A stretch of 64,000 nt of DNA from Sphingobacterium kitahiroshimense (GTDB taxonomy: Bacteria > Bacteroidota > Bacteroidia > Sphingobacteriales > Sphingobacteriaceae), in assembly GCF_025961315.1 (NCBI RefSeq), contig NZ_JAOQNK010000001.1, positions 4,526,001 through 4,590,000 on the forward strand, given 5' to 3'. Positions within the stretch are counted from its first letter, which is position 1. Every line of letters begins with the position of its first letter. The notes under the pieces were generated by a model. The model saw only the letters and a list, made by a program, of their open reading frames with translations. It did no database searches and was not told the origin of the DNA. The translations under genes and the position numbers were made by a program. Positions 17,619-27,266 of this stretch are shown here, one piece after another.

Positions 17619-18857
17619 AACCTCCGCTGTAACAACCTGATATTTATTTCCGGTAAATTTTGTCACGAGCATACTTGCTACAGTGTCTCCGGTAGAATTT
17701 AATATGGTCGCTAATGGATCAACGAGCGTTCCGATAATCATTACAGCAGGGACGGCTTCGATTGGAAGATCTAAAACAGAGATCATTAACATTTCTCCAA
17801 TATATCCACCATTAGGAATTCCTCCTGCTACCACACTAACTAGAACAGTAATTCCGAGTGACATAACGAGCGTCATCGGATCAAAAAAATCTTTTCCTAT
17901 TAACAAAAATGCAACGTATATTTTAAAAATAGAAGATATACTGGATCCTTGTTTATGTAGCGTTGTTCCCAAAGGAATGACCACATTAGCGATTGTATCT
18001 GGAACTCCAATTTTTTTTGCAGCCAGTAAGTTAGCAGGCATTGTTGCCAAACTACTGCAAGAACCTAATGCAGTCAGCGTGGGAACAATATTATTTTTCC
18101 AATAAGAGGTAATTCCATATTTGCCATTCGCAATAAATGCAAAGACAGTGAAACCCACAAAAAAATAACAGGTTCCAAATAAATAATAAAGCCCTAAAGG
18201 TTTGGCATAGAAACCAAAAAGTTGTGGTCCTAAACTACTGACTTGATAAGCAAAATAAGCACCTAAACCGATCGGTGAAATTTTCATGATCAAAATCAAC
18301 AGATTTTTCATCACTTCATTTCCAGCATTTAAGAAAGATAGGAATGGCTGTGCAACAGCACTTGATTTTCGCGTAGCGATACCCACTAAAAATGAGAAAA
18401 TTACAAGAGCAAGCATATTCTCTCGTGATAGTAGTTTACCAAACTCTGAAACGGTTAAAAAGCGAACCATCTTATCACTCCATGTGTCATCAGGATTATT
18501 GTCCAGAAGTTCTGAGCCAGTTGGTACCATGGGAGCGTCAAGAGGAAAGAAATAAAGGACGGCAATCGTAGCACAGGCAGAGATGAGTACACCCATTAAA
18601 AAAACACCGGTCATTGCCCCGATGATCTTGCCGAGTTGGTTTGTTCCTTCAATATTAGCTACAGATGATGAGATAGCAAAAAAAACTAGAGGAATGACAG
18701 CAACAAATAACAAGTTCAGGAAAATATCACCTATAGGCTTGATATATGGAACTATAGTAGGTAAATATATTCCTAAGATACTCCCTGCAAGGATACCTAC
18801 AATAAGTAGGATGATGCTTCCATAATTTTGGAGAAATATATTGGTTGTGTATGTCAT
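17607..18857 (-). CDS. Dicarboxylate/amino acid:cation symporter (DAACS family)
   Basis: A 416-residue transporter with eight membrane helices and two re-entrant loops. The substrate and sodium-site motif of the family is kept as NSTGDTVASMLVTK near the C-terminus, and the first hairpin carries GSCSSLATMPANL in place of the usual serine-rich TSSSxATLP. It imports glutamate, aspartate, C4-dicarboxylates or neutral amino acids with Na+ or H+; the exact substrate cannot be chosen. It is a single gene. Confidence 0.9.
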   Translation of the reverse strand: MTYTTNIFLQNYGSIILLIVGILAGSILGIYLPTIVPYIKPIGDIFLNLLFVAVIPLVFFAISSSVANIEGTNQLGKIIGAMTGVFLMGVLISACATIAVLYFFPLDAPMVPTGSELLDNNPDDTWSDKMVRFLTVSEFGKLLSRENMLALVIFSFLVGIATRKSSAVAQPFLSFLNAGNEVMKNLLILIMKISPIGLGAYFAYQVSSLGPQLFGFYAKPLGLYYLFGTCYFFVGFTVFAFIANGKYGITSYWKNNIVPTLTALGSCSSLATMPANLLAAKKIGVPDTIANVVIPLGTTLHKQGSSISSIFKIYVAFLLIGKDFFDPMTLVMSLGITVLVSVVAGGIPNGGYIGEMLMISVLDLPIEAVPAVMIIGTLVDPLATILNSTGDTVASMLVTKFTGNKYQVVTAEVLKS

Positions 18858-19235
18858 TGTGGATACTAATTTAGTTTTTTTTATTTATATATCATTTAAT
18901 ATATAGTGAACGGAACTTAAAATTCAAAATTTTCAATTTATACTAGTTTGATTTTGAATATCTAGTAATTAGATTTAGCTTTTGGTAAGTAGTAAATCAA
19001 CAGTTTTCAATTTTAATATTGACTAAATGGTAAAGAGGTTTATACAACTTATCGGTGTTTTAATGCATTTGAACAGTTAACGGTATGATATGAGTGTTTT
19101 AAATAATTGTTAACAACTTGATATTCTAAAAAGTCTTTTCTATTTTAGTCCAAAATAGTGACTCTAACCTATGTATCACTTTAAATAGATGCCTTTTCGT
19201 TTTTTTGAAAAAATAGTCTAATTTCACACTGCCTT
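18858..19235. other. Intergenic region, symporter / ECF sigma gene
   Basis: 378 AT-rich bases between divergent starts, presumably with promoters for both. No consensus TAnnTTTG box, strong hairpin or small open frame with a recognisable product was found. Confidence 0.4.
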
Positions 19236-19817
19236 ATGACAGATTCACAATTGATAGACAGTTTGAAAGGAGACGATCAAACGGGATTTGTTATCATCTA
19301 TCATCGATTTTATAAGCAATTATTCTTTTTTATACTGAAGTATATCAAAGAAGCAGATGTTGCGGAAGAGATCGTAGCTGACGTATTTGTTAAGGTGTGG
19401 GATCGTCGGATGGATTTTCCCACTATGGAAAACCTACGGGCGTTTATTTATATTTCAGCTAAAAATGCAAGTCTTAACACGATTCGGGCAAAACGTTCCA
19501 AAGGTATTCATGAATCTTTATCAGACTATGAAGATCTTTTAGTTGATGACAAGGATGCCTTTTCGAATTTGATACATGCCGAACTTGTTCATGCTATTTT
19601 TACAGAAGTAGAAAAATTACCTGAAAAACAAAAAGAAGTTTTTAATTTAACCTTCCTAGAAGATAAGACCGTTGAGGAAATTGCAGAAGAACTGGCAATG
19701 AGTCCTGCCGCCGTATACACTAACCGTTCTCGTGCAATTAACACAATTAGACACCTGTTAAAGGCAAAAAATACATTAGCACTTTTTGCTTTTTTATCCT
19801 TTGTTGGTCAAAAGTAA
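19236..19817 (+). CDS. ECF RNA polymerase sigma factor (FecI-like)
   Basis: A 193-residue sigma-70 factor with region 2 (YHRFYKQLFFFILKYIKEADVAEE, DVFVKVWD) and region 4 (LPEKQKEVFNLTFLEDKTVEEIAEEL). It is the Bacteroidota FecI type that pairs with a FecR anti-sigma factor and drives a downstream SusC/SusD operon when the transporter senses its ligand. The fecR gene follows after 100 bases on the same strand, then susC and susD. Confidence 0.93.
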   Translation: MTDSQLIDSLKGDDQTGFVIIYHRFYKQLFFFILKYIKEADVAEEIVADVFVKVWDRRMDFPTMENLRAFIYISAKNASLNTIRAKRSKGIHESLSDYEDLLVDDKDAFSNLIHAELVHAIFTEVEKLPEKQKEVFNLTFLEDKTVEEIAEELAMSPAAVYTNRSRAINTIRHLLKAKNTLALFAFLSFVGQK

Positions 19818-19917
19818 ATATATATTTTATTTAATTCATTATTAGATATTTAGGTGTTTTCCTCAAATGTGCTGTAAGATTGTTAAGTAACTCGTGTTTC
19901 TATTATCAAAATGAATA

Positions 19918-21105
19918 ATGGCAAACACGAAGCATCATATAGACAACACCTTAATCCTATTGCAAGAATATTTGAAAGGCAATATTCATCCAACTACAGA
20001 TAGAGAGCTTCGGATGCTTTTTCAGCAATATCCAGATTTACGAATCATGGTAGAAAAGTTGGAAAATGCTGATCATTTGCGTCAAGAACTAGAATACTAT
20101 CGTGTGCACGTCAAAGATATCGAAAAAAGAGAATCTCGAGTACTCTCTAATATCATGACAAAAATTGAGAAACCATCTTTAAAGAAAACGACAAGTTATA
20201 AAAAGTTACCACTATGGTATACAGTTGCTGCTTGTTTCATTGGATTAGCAATATTTGGTATTTGGACCATCAAAAGTAAAGATCACAATAACAATATTGA
20301 TGTTACAAAATTAGCAGAAAACCTGCACCCTGGTGGAAACAAAGCAACACTTCATTTTTCTGACGGGAGCAGTTTAGGATTAGATCAAAGCCATAATGGA
20401 ATAGTTATAGGCAGTAGTATCACCTATAATGATGGTTCCGTAGCCTTAGGTAGCTCGACGGATAAAAGACAGATGATGACCTTATCAACTCCGCGGGGAG
20501 GGCAATATGAGATTCAGTTGTCGGATGGTACAAAAGTATGGCTAAATGCATCTACAAGTCTAAAATACCCAGATAAATTTACAGAACAGCAACGTTTAGT
20601 GGAATTAGACGGTGAAGCCTTCTTTGAAGTAGCGAAATCGCAAGGTAGACCATTTATTGTTATTACTGCAAAGGAAAAAATAGAAGTGTTAGGAACTCAT
20701 TTCAATGTCTATTCTTATCCAAATGAGAAAGAATCCAAAGTTTCTTTAAAAGAAGGTAAAGTTAAAGTTTCTGTTCCCACTGGAGAAGAGAAAGTACTTG
20801 CACCAGGCGAACAGGCAGTGGTCAATGGAGAAAACCTTCGTGTGCAACAAGTCTCTATAGATGAAAGTATCTCTTGGACAAATGATGAGTTTATGTTTAA
20901 TAATGAACCTCTAGGTACAGTGCTGACACAGGTCGCAAGATGGTATGATATAGATATCGATATAGACCCTAGTCTTTCAAAAATTACGCTATGGGGATCC
21001 GTTTCCCGACTTGATACTTTTGATAAAGTGTTAAAAATTATAAAAATGACTGACGATAAAATTAAAATTCAAATCGAAGGGAGGAGGGTAAAGCTTATGA
21101 AATAA
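19918..21105 (+). CDS. FecR-family anti-sigma factor
   Basis: A 395-residue membrane protein: cytoplasmic N-terminal anti-sigma part (about 1-97), one membrane helix (about 100-118, WYTVAACFIGLAIFGIW), then a periplasmic FecR domain with LSTPRGGQYEIQLSDG and GEAFFEVAKSQGRPF, and a C-terminal DUF4974 region (NNEPLGTVLTQVARWYDIDI). It holds the sigma factor until the STN domain of the partner SusC reports substrate. Position between sigma and susC genes fits this. Confidence 0.93.
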   Translation: MANTKHHIDNTLILLQEYLKGNIHPTTDRELRMLFQQYPDLRIMVEKLENADHLRQELEYYRVHVKDIEKRESRVLSNIMTKIEKPSLKKTTSYKKLPLWYTVAACFIGLAIFGIWTIKSKDHNNNIDVTKLAENLHPGGNKATLHFSDGSSLGLDQSHNGIVIGSSITYNDGSVALGSSTDKRQMMTLSTPRGGQYEIQLSDGTKVWLNASTSLKYPDKFTEQQRLVELDGEAFFEVAKSQGRPFIVITAKEKIEVLGTHFNVYSYPNEKESKVSLKEGKVKVSVPTGEEKVLAPGEQAVVNGENLRVQQVSIDESISWTNDEFMFNNEPLGTVLTQVARWYDIDIDIDPSLSKITLWGSVSRLDTFDKVLKIIKMTDDKIKIQIEGRRVKLMK

Positions 21106-21144
21106 TGATTACACTCAGAATCTAATATTTCGTAATCTTAAGTA

Positions 21145-21170
21145 GCTGAGGAAGGTGGTACTTCCCCAGC
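21145..21170 (+). promoter_or_regulatory. Hairpin in the fecR-susC gap
   Basis: GCTGaGGAAG / CTTCCcCAGC with one mismatch and a 6-base loop lies midway in the 131-base gap. It has no T-tract, so it is not a classic terminator; it could protect or attenuate the susC transcript. Function not shown. Confidence 0.4.
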
Positions 21171-21236
21171 AATTGGTTCGAAAATTAAAAAATACTTGCT
21201 AACTATTTATTAAACTAACAAAACCAACCAAATGTA

Positions 21237-24200
21237 ATGAAAAAGTATAAATACCTCATTATTATGAAAATGATTATTATGCTTCTTTTGTTTACCGTGG
21301 GACAGCTTCATGCAGGAAGTTTTGCTCAAACGGTACGTATTAAGAAGAAGAATAGTGCTATTGTTGACGTATTCCGTGAAATAAAAAAGCAGACTGGATA
21401 TACAGTTCTTTGTAAATCGGAAATTATCAACAATACGCCTTCTGTAAGTGTAGATTTTGATAATGTAACGTTAGACCGTGCCCTTTCCGAGTTGCTAACT
21501 CCACGTGGACTGACTTATATTAAAGATGGAAAGTCTATCGTCGTTAAATCGGGTAAACCTGATTTTGATAACCAACAAACTATTAAGAATTCCAAAATCA
21601 CAATCTTAAGTGAACAAAAATCGGTACATGGACAAGTAACAGACCAAAGTGGACAGGTGCTTTCTGGTGTCAGTGTTTCGATTAAAGGAACAAAAAATAC
21701 TGTAGGAACCGACCAAAATGGCAATTATTCGATTGTAGCATCACGAGGATCTATCTTACAGTTTAACTTTTTAGGTTATGAAAGAAAAGAAGTAGAAGTT
21801 GTTTCTGAGACCGTAAATGTGAGCCTGCAGTTTAGTCAAGCAAATTTAGAAGAGGTTGTTGTAACGGGGTATGGTACGTTTAAGAAATCAGATTATACTG
21901 GATCTGCTTCAACAATCCGTACTGAGCGCATGTCCGACGTGCCTGCTGTCGATTTTTCGACAATGCTTCAGGGAAATGCGCCTGGGGTGCAAGTTAATTC
22001 ACTTTCCGGTCAGCCAGGTGGTGCTACTGATATCCGTATTAGAGGAATGGGATCTATTAATGCTTCTAGCAAACCTTTATTTGTCATCGACGGTGTTCCC
22101 GTAATGTCTAATGATATTTCATCAAGTAGTTCAAATAATGCTGGATTGGATGTCATGTCTACTTTGAGTAATGCCGATATTGAGCAGATTACAGTAATTA
22201 AAGATGCCGCAGCAGCTTCACTTTATGGATCACGTGCTGCTGGTGGAGTAATTTTGATTACCACAAAGTCTGGAAAAGCTGGAAAGCCAGTATTCTCATT
22301 TAAGGGTGCTTATGGTCTTTCAAGTCAAGCAACAGATTTCCGTGAGGTCATGGATGGTCCCCAACGACGCGAGATGCTTTTGGAAGGACTTCGAAACCGC
22401 GCTCGTTATATTGATAAGGTGATCGATGATAACTTAATAGAAGAATATGCACAAGCGAACATCGATAAGTATGCACCTAAACCTTGGAGTGGTTGGACAG
22501 ATTGGAAGAAAGAATTGTTTCGCCAAAATTCTCCATTTAGAAATGCAGATCTTTCTGCTTCAGGAGGTGATGGTAAGCTCTCTTACTACACATCGATGGG
22601 GTATGTCAATCAAACAGGTTTGTCTTATCAATCTGGTTTTGAGCGTATAACTGGCCGTTTGAATGTTAAATATAAAATGAGCGATAAAATAGAACTTGGA
22701 GCTAATATTCTATACTCAAACATTGCTCAAGATGTGAATTCAGAAGGAGGAGCTTATACTTCACCGATCTATTCAACTCGTCATAAGATTACAGCTTCGG
22801 AGCCGGTGTACAATGAAGATGGTTCATTTTTCACAGATTTCTTTTCTAATGGACCGCGTAATCCTAAAGCAACTTCCTTGTATAATTACCGAAGAGAACA
22901 GGGTGATCGTTCTTTTAATACCGTATTTGCCAATTATAAGTTCTTTGATGGTTTAGTCTTTAATACAACTTTTAGTTTAGACCATACCAATACCAAATAT
23001 AATTCTTGGTCAGATCCACGTACATCAGACGGTGAGAAAACAAATGGTTCTTTAACTACAAGTTTTACAGATTATAATCAGATCGTATGGCGGAATAGTT
23101 TAACTTATAATAAGACTTTTGCTAACAAACATCATTTGGATATATTGGGCGGATATGAGGTTAATAAATTTCGCAAAGATGGAATTGATGGTGCAAAAGA
23201 TAATTTTCCTTCAGTAGATAAAGTTGTTCTTTCAAATGGATCTGTAATTACAGATCTTTCTGGTTCCAATTCAGAATGGCGTTTGTTGTCTTACCTTTCC
23301 AGAGCAAACTATAATTATGATGATAAATATTTCTTTGGTGGTAGCGTTCGTATGGATGGTAGCTCTCGTATTCATCGTGATAGCCGTTGGGGGAAATTCT
23401 GGTCCTTATCAGGAGCATGGAAGTTTTCAAAAGAAAACTTTATGGAATCATTAGGTGACGTTGTAACTGACGGTAAGATTCGGGTGTCATATGGTACTAA
23501 TGGTACTCTACCCAATACGTATTATACTTATATGGATTTGACCGGTTTTGGTTTTCCTTATCTTAATAATCCTGGTATAAGAGAAACTCAGATTGGAAAC
23601 CCGGCTTTACAATGGGAGAAACAAAATAATCTAAATATTGGATTAGATCTTCGTCTTTTTGATCGTTTGGGAGCTACCTTCGAATGGTACAGACGCCAGT
23701 CGTCAGATCTATTGAACGATATGCCTACGTCCTATACAACAGGTTTTTCTGCTTATCTAACTAATATTGGAGCACTTCGTAACTCAGGAATAGAAGTTGA
23801 TTTGAATGCAGATATTTTAAGAGATTCTGAATTTAAATGGACTTCAAATCTAAATTTTGGAATGAACAGAAATAAGACTGTATCATTAGCTGATGGAAGT
23901 TCTGAGTTAAGGGACGGTACATTGATTCACCGTGTCGGCCAACCATGGTATAGCTATTATCTGATCGAATTTGCGGGGATAAGTAAGGAAACGGGTGTTC
24001 CGCAATATTACATCAATGATCCAGCTAATCTAGATTCAAGAGATATCACAGAAGATTATACCAAAGCAAACAGAATTCTTTATAAAAGTGTTGATCCTAA
24101 GTTGATCGGTGGTTTTACTAATACCCTTCGTTATAAGATTTTTGATCTAAACTTTACATGGACATATTCTCTGGGTGGTTATTCATACGATAGCGGTGCG

Positions 24201-24584
24201 AGTAAAACAGAGCTTGCTGGAAAAACGGGTTATGATAATATTCCGCAATATTATGAACGCAGATGGCAAAAGCCAGGTGATGATACCGATATCGAGATGT
24301 TTATGGTTGGAAATACTTACGATATGAGCAGTGTAGCCAATACACGTCGTGTTCATTCAACAGATCATATCCGATTGAAAAACTTGACTTTCGGAGTATC
24401 TCTTCCGCAACACATTGCACGTCGTCTTAAAGTGAGTAATATCAGAGCATATTGTTCAGGAGTCAATCTTTTGACTTTTGCAGCTTATAATAATTATGAT
24501 CCTGAGGTACCTGTAAATGGTACAGTATATTTTGAATCCCCAAAACTGAAGACGGTTACTTTTGGTTTGGATATTAAATTCTAA
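21237..24584 (+). CDS. SusC/RagA TonB-linked outer-membrane transporter with STN domain
   Basis: An 1115-residue outer-membrane receptor. In order: signal peptide (to about residue 31, ending FAQ), STN signalling domain (about 45-105), carboxypeptidase-regulatory-like domain (about 125-205, VHGQVTDQSGQVLSGVSVSIKG), the VVVTGYGT boundary motif, plug (about 215-350, with DAAAASLYGSRAAGGVILITT), then a beta-barrel ending in FGLDIKF. The STN domain implies trans-envelope signalling to the FecR protein upstream. It imports a large substrate captured with SusD, 9 bases downstream. The substrate cannot be read from the sequence. Confidence 0.95.
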   Translation: MKKYKYLIIMKMIIMLLLFTVGQLHAGSFAQTVRIKKKNSAIVDVFREIKKQTGYTVLCKSEIINNTPSVSVDFDNVTLDRALSELLTPRGLTYIKDGKSIVVKSGKPDFDNQQTIKNSKITILSEQKSVHGQVTDQSGQVLSGVSVSIKGTKNTVGTDQNGNYSIVASRGSILQFNFLGYERKEVEVVSETVNVSLQFSQANLEEVVVTGYGTFKKSDYTGSASTIRTERMSDVPAVDFSTMLQGNAPGVQVNSLSGQPGGATDIRIRGMGSINASSKPLFVIDGVPVMSNDISSSSSNNAGLDVMSTLSNADIEQITVIKDAAAASLYGSRAAGGVILITTKSGKAGKPVFSFKGAYGLSSQATDFREVMDGPQRREMLLEGLRNRARYIDKVIDDNLIEEYAQANIDKYAPKPWSGWTDWKKELFRQNSPFRNADLSASGGDGKLSYYTSMGYVNQTGLSYQSGFERITGRLNVKYKMSDKIELGANILYSNIAQDVNSEGGAYTSPIYSTRHKITASEPVYNEDGSFFTDFFSNGPRNPKATSLYNYRREQGDRSFNTVFANYKFFDGLVFNTTFSLDHTNTKYNSWSDPRTSDGEKTNGSLTTSFTDYNQIVWRNSLTYNKTFANKHHLDILGGYEVNKFRKDGIDGAKDNFPSVDKVVLSNGSVITDLSGSNSEWRLLSYLSRANYNYDDKYFFGGSVRMDGSSRIHRDSRWGKFWSLSGAWKFSKENFMESLGDVVTDGKIRVSYGTNGTLPNTYYTYMDLTGFGFPYLNNPGIRETQIGNPALQWEKQNNLNIGLDLRLFDRLGATFEWYRRQSSDLLNDMPTSYTTGFSAYLTNIGALRNSGIEVDLNADILRDSEFKWTSNLNFGMNRNKTVSLADGSSELRDGTLIHRVGQPWYSYYLIEFAGISKETGVPQYYINDPANLDSRDITEDYTKANRILYKSVDPKLIGGFTNTLRYKIFDLNFTWTYSLGGYSYDSGASKTELAGKTGYDNIPQYYERRWQKPGDDTDIEMFMVGNTYDMSSVANTRRVHSTDHIRLKNLTFGVSLPQHIARRLKVSNIRAYCSGVNLLTFAAYNNYDPEVPVNGTVYFESPKLKTVTFGLDIKF

Positions 24585-24593
24585 AAAAAGACT

Positions 24594-26045
24594 ATGAAAC
24601 TTATATTATCAACGGTTCTGATATCTTGTACTTTGTTAGTTGGATGTGGGGACCAATGGCTGGAGAAATCCCAGCCAAGTACTTCTACAGAAAGTTCTGA
24701 AGCAATTAAATCTCCCCGAGAAGCTCAATATGCTTTAAATGGCATTTACGATATTCTACGTGGTTATGAATATTATGGAGCTCGTATGACTTATTATGGC
24801 GATGTAACTGGAGAAGATATGTTGTCGAACGGTGACACAAAACGTGCTGCAAAATATTATCTTTTTGATTTTAACAAGGACAATACTCCTTCATCACTGT
24901 GGTATCAGCCTTATCGTGTTTTAAGAAATGCGAATGGTGTTTTGGCCTTCGTTAATGGAGTTGAGAAAGAACAATTGACCGATGAACTCAATGACATAAA
25001 AGGACAGGCATTAACACTTCGCGCGTTGGCACATTTTGATCTGGTTAAAGTGTTTGGAGATCCTTATACAAAAAACAACGGGGCCTCACTAGGGGTACCG
25101 ATTGAAATAGAAAAACATAATTCAACTAATAAACCTGCACGTAATTCAGTAAAAGAAGTCTATACACAGATTGTAGATGATTTGGAAAATGCTGTAATAT
25201 TATTGAGTACTGCGAAAAAAAATGGCAAACTTAATAAATTTGGTGCACAGCAACTATTAGCAAGAGCTTATCTTTATATGGGCGAAAATTCCAATGCTTT
25301 AACTGTCGCGATGCAATTGATCAAAGAAGCGGAAACAACCCAGAGCTCGACTAAAGGTCAATATCTGTTATGGACAAATAGTGAATACGCTTCTGTTTGG
25401 TCAAAGGATTTTACAAATGAAGTTTTGTTTCAGCTATCTATTGTAAAGACTGAAAACGGTCCTGGAAAAGAAGGAATAGGGTACCTATTGTGGAGAAATG
25501 GATATAATGACATTATTTTATCGGACGATTATATGAAGTTAATCAAAGATGACTCCAATGATGTCCGTCATAAGGTCATTACAAAATATACCAGTAAACA
25601 GGTTGACTATTATTATTTGAACAAATATCCTGGAAATACTTCTGATGGTGAAAATCCTGAATTTGCAGATGTTCCTGTCCTTCGTCTTTCGGAGGGATAT
25701 TTAATTGCAGCTGAAGCTGCCGTTAAACTAAACGACAATAGTAATGCGTTGAAATACCTAAATGCAATAGTTTCGCGTGCAAATCCTGCAAAATCTGTTA
25801 CTGGTGTTGTGACTTTACAACGAGTTATGGAAGAGCGCCGTCGTGAACTTGTAGGTGAGGGACATCGACTATTTGATGCATTACGCAACAATATGCGTAT
25901 AGAGCGTAAAGGTAGTGCTCATGTTTCGCCATCTTTAAGACCTGAAACTAAATCTTTTGATCGTACTTTTTTCAAAACATTGATGGCTATTCCACGAATT
26001 GAGATTGATGCGAATAAAAACATCGTTCAAAACGACGGATATTAA
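24594..26045 (+). CDS. SusD/RagB surface lipoprotein
   Basis: A 483-residue lipoprotein: signal with lipobox LVGC (Cys18), then the SusD-like TPR fold. Family features are EAQYALNGIYDILRG at the N-terminus, KGQALTLRALAHFDLVKVFGDPY near 150 and the C-terminal ERRRELVGEGHRLFDALRN. SusD caps the SusC barrel on the cell surface and binds the substrate. It is separated from susC by 9 bases and from the phosphoesterase by 8. Confidence 0.94.
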   Translation: MKLILSTVLISCTLLVGCGDQWLEKSQPSTSTESSEAIKSPREAQYALNGIYDILRGYEYYGARMTYYGDVTGEDMLSNGDTKRAAKYYLFDFNKDNTPSSLWYQPYRVLRNANGVLAFVNGVEKEQLTDELNDIKGQALTLRALAHFDLVKVFGDPYTKNNGASLGVPIEIEKHNSTNKPARNSVKEVYTQIVDDLENAVILLSTAKKNGKLNKFGAQQLLARAYLYMGENSNALTVAMQLIKEAETTQSSTKGQYLLWTNSEYASVWSKDFTNEVLFQLSIVKTENGPGKEGIGYLLWRNGYNDIILSDDYMKLIKDDSNDVRHKVITKYTSKQVDYYYLNKYPGNTSDGENPEFADVPVLRLSEGYLIAAEAAVKLNDNSNALKYLNAIVSRANPAKSVTGVVTLQRVMEERRRELVGEGHRLFDALRNNMRIERKGSAHVSPSLRPETKSFDRTFFKTLMAIPRIEIDANKNIVQNDGY

Positions 26046-26053
26046 ACTATATT

Positions 26054-27205
26054 ATGATGTATAACTGCATTCAACAATATCTTAAAGTCAATTATACTGG
26101 TCCTTCTAGGATCAGTATAACTTGTGCTTTGACAGCTGTATTTGTTCTTTTTCAGATTGCCGATACACATAGTCAAACAACATTGGGAAATAACGATGGT
26201 CCCTATTTCTTTTATGAAAATGGAGGAACGAAGCTAGTGCGTGTCGAGAATGGTGAGATTCGAAGTGAAGTACCGGTTAAATCATCATTTAAAGTAGTGA
26301 CAGAAGATGGTGAACATCAGTTTGAAATAAAGCGACACCCGGTTAAGACACCTAGCTGGAATTCTCCAAAAAGTAGTAAGATCCTTGTTTTGTCAGACCC
26401 TCACGGCGATTTTCAATCTTTTTATGCTATTCTAAAAGCGCAGAAAGTAATAGGAAGTAATTATCAATGGACTTTTGGAAAAAATAACCTTGTCATTATC
26501 GGAGATGTATTTGATCGCGGTAAAGACGTATTACCCATCTTTTGGTTAATCTATAAATTGGAAAATGAAGCCGAAAAAGCTGGCGGTAAGGTGCATTTTC
26601 TTTTGGGTAATCATGAAGAAATGATCTTACGGGGTAATTATAAATATGCCCAAGATAAGTATAAGGTACTTGCTGACGCTATTGGAAAAGATTATCGTGA
26701 TTTCTGGTCATTAGATACTGAATTAGGAAAATGGCTACAAAGTAAAAATACGATGGAGAAGATAGGAGATCATCTTTTTGTACATGCAGGACTTAGTCAT
26801 ACCATGTTAGATCCACAATGGACAATACCTGCAGTAAATGATTCTGTTCGTTTCTATTTGTTTCAAACCAAAGAAGAGAGACATAAGTCGCGTGCAGGTA
26901 CTTTTCTATTTGGTAGTGAAGGACCTTTGTGGTATCGCGGCATGGTTCGTCAAGAAGAAAAGTATGAGCCTTTAAACGAAACAGATTTAGAAAAAATACT
27001 GCAGATTTACAGTGCAAAAAGAATATATCTTGGACATACAATTTTTCCAGAAGTTACCTCTTTTTATAAAGGTCGCGTTGTTGCCGTAAATGTGAGTAAT
27101 GAAGCAAATAGATTAGGAGGCAAAAGTCGTGGATTACTTATTGAAGGAAATAAGACGAGCGTCATTTATGATGATGTAAAGAAGAATAAGATATTAGCAC
27201 AATAA
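26054..27205 (+). CDS. Secreted calcineurin-like metallophosphoesterase
   Basis: A 383-residue protein with a hydrophobic N-terminal export signal (about residues 20-41, ending THSQ). All PPP-family metal motifs are present in order: SDPHGDF near 115, GDVFDRG near 153, GNHEE near 190, VHAGLS near 240 and GHT near 325. This resembles the Shewanella-like protein phosphatase branch. It starts 8 bases after susD, so it is almost certainly in the same operon and acts in the periplasm or at the surface on what SusCD captures or imports. Alternative: a secreted protein phosphatase unrelated to nutrition. Confidence 0.86.
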   Translation: MMYNCIQQYLKVNYTGPSRISITCALTAVFVLFQIADTHSQTTLGNNDGPYFFYENGGTKLVRVENGEIRSEVPVKSSFKVVTEDGEHQFEIKRHPVKTPSWNSPKSSKILVLSDPHGDFQSFYAILKAQKVIGSNYQWTFGKNNLVIIGDVFDRGKDVLPIFWLIYKLENEAEKAGGKVHFLLGNHEEMILRGNYKYAQDKYKVLADAIGKDYRDFWSLDTELGKWLQSKNTMEKIGDHLFVHAGLSHTMLDPQWTIPAVNDSVRFYLFQTKEERHKSRAGTFLFGSEGPLWYRGMVRQEEKYEPLNETDLEKILQIYSAKRIYLGHTIFPEVTSFYKGRVVAVNVSNEANRLGGKSRGLLIEGNKTSVIYDDVKKNKILAQ

Positions 27206-27232
27206 AGTACTATTGTTTTATAAATGAATGTT

Positions 27233-27262
27233 TAGGCTGGGACTTTCCCAGCCTATTTGTTA
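27233..27262. terminator. Terminator between phosphoesterase and FG-GAP genes
   Basis: Perfect 10-bp stem TAGGCTGGGA/TCCCAGCCTA with a 3-base loop, placed between two convergent stops. The T-tract on the plus strand is short (TTTGTT). Confidence 0.8.
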
Positions 27263-27266
27263 AAAT

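Noticed and set aside
21145-21170. Hairpin read as a terminator between fecR and susC
   Set aside because: No T-tract follows on either strand, so it was kept as an unexplained RNA structure.
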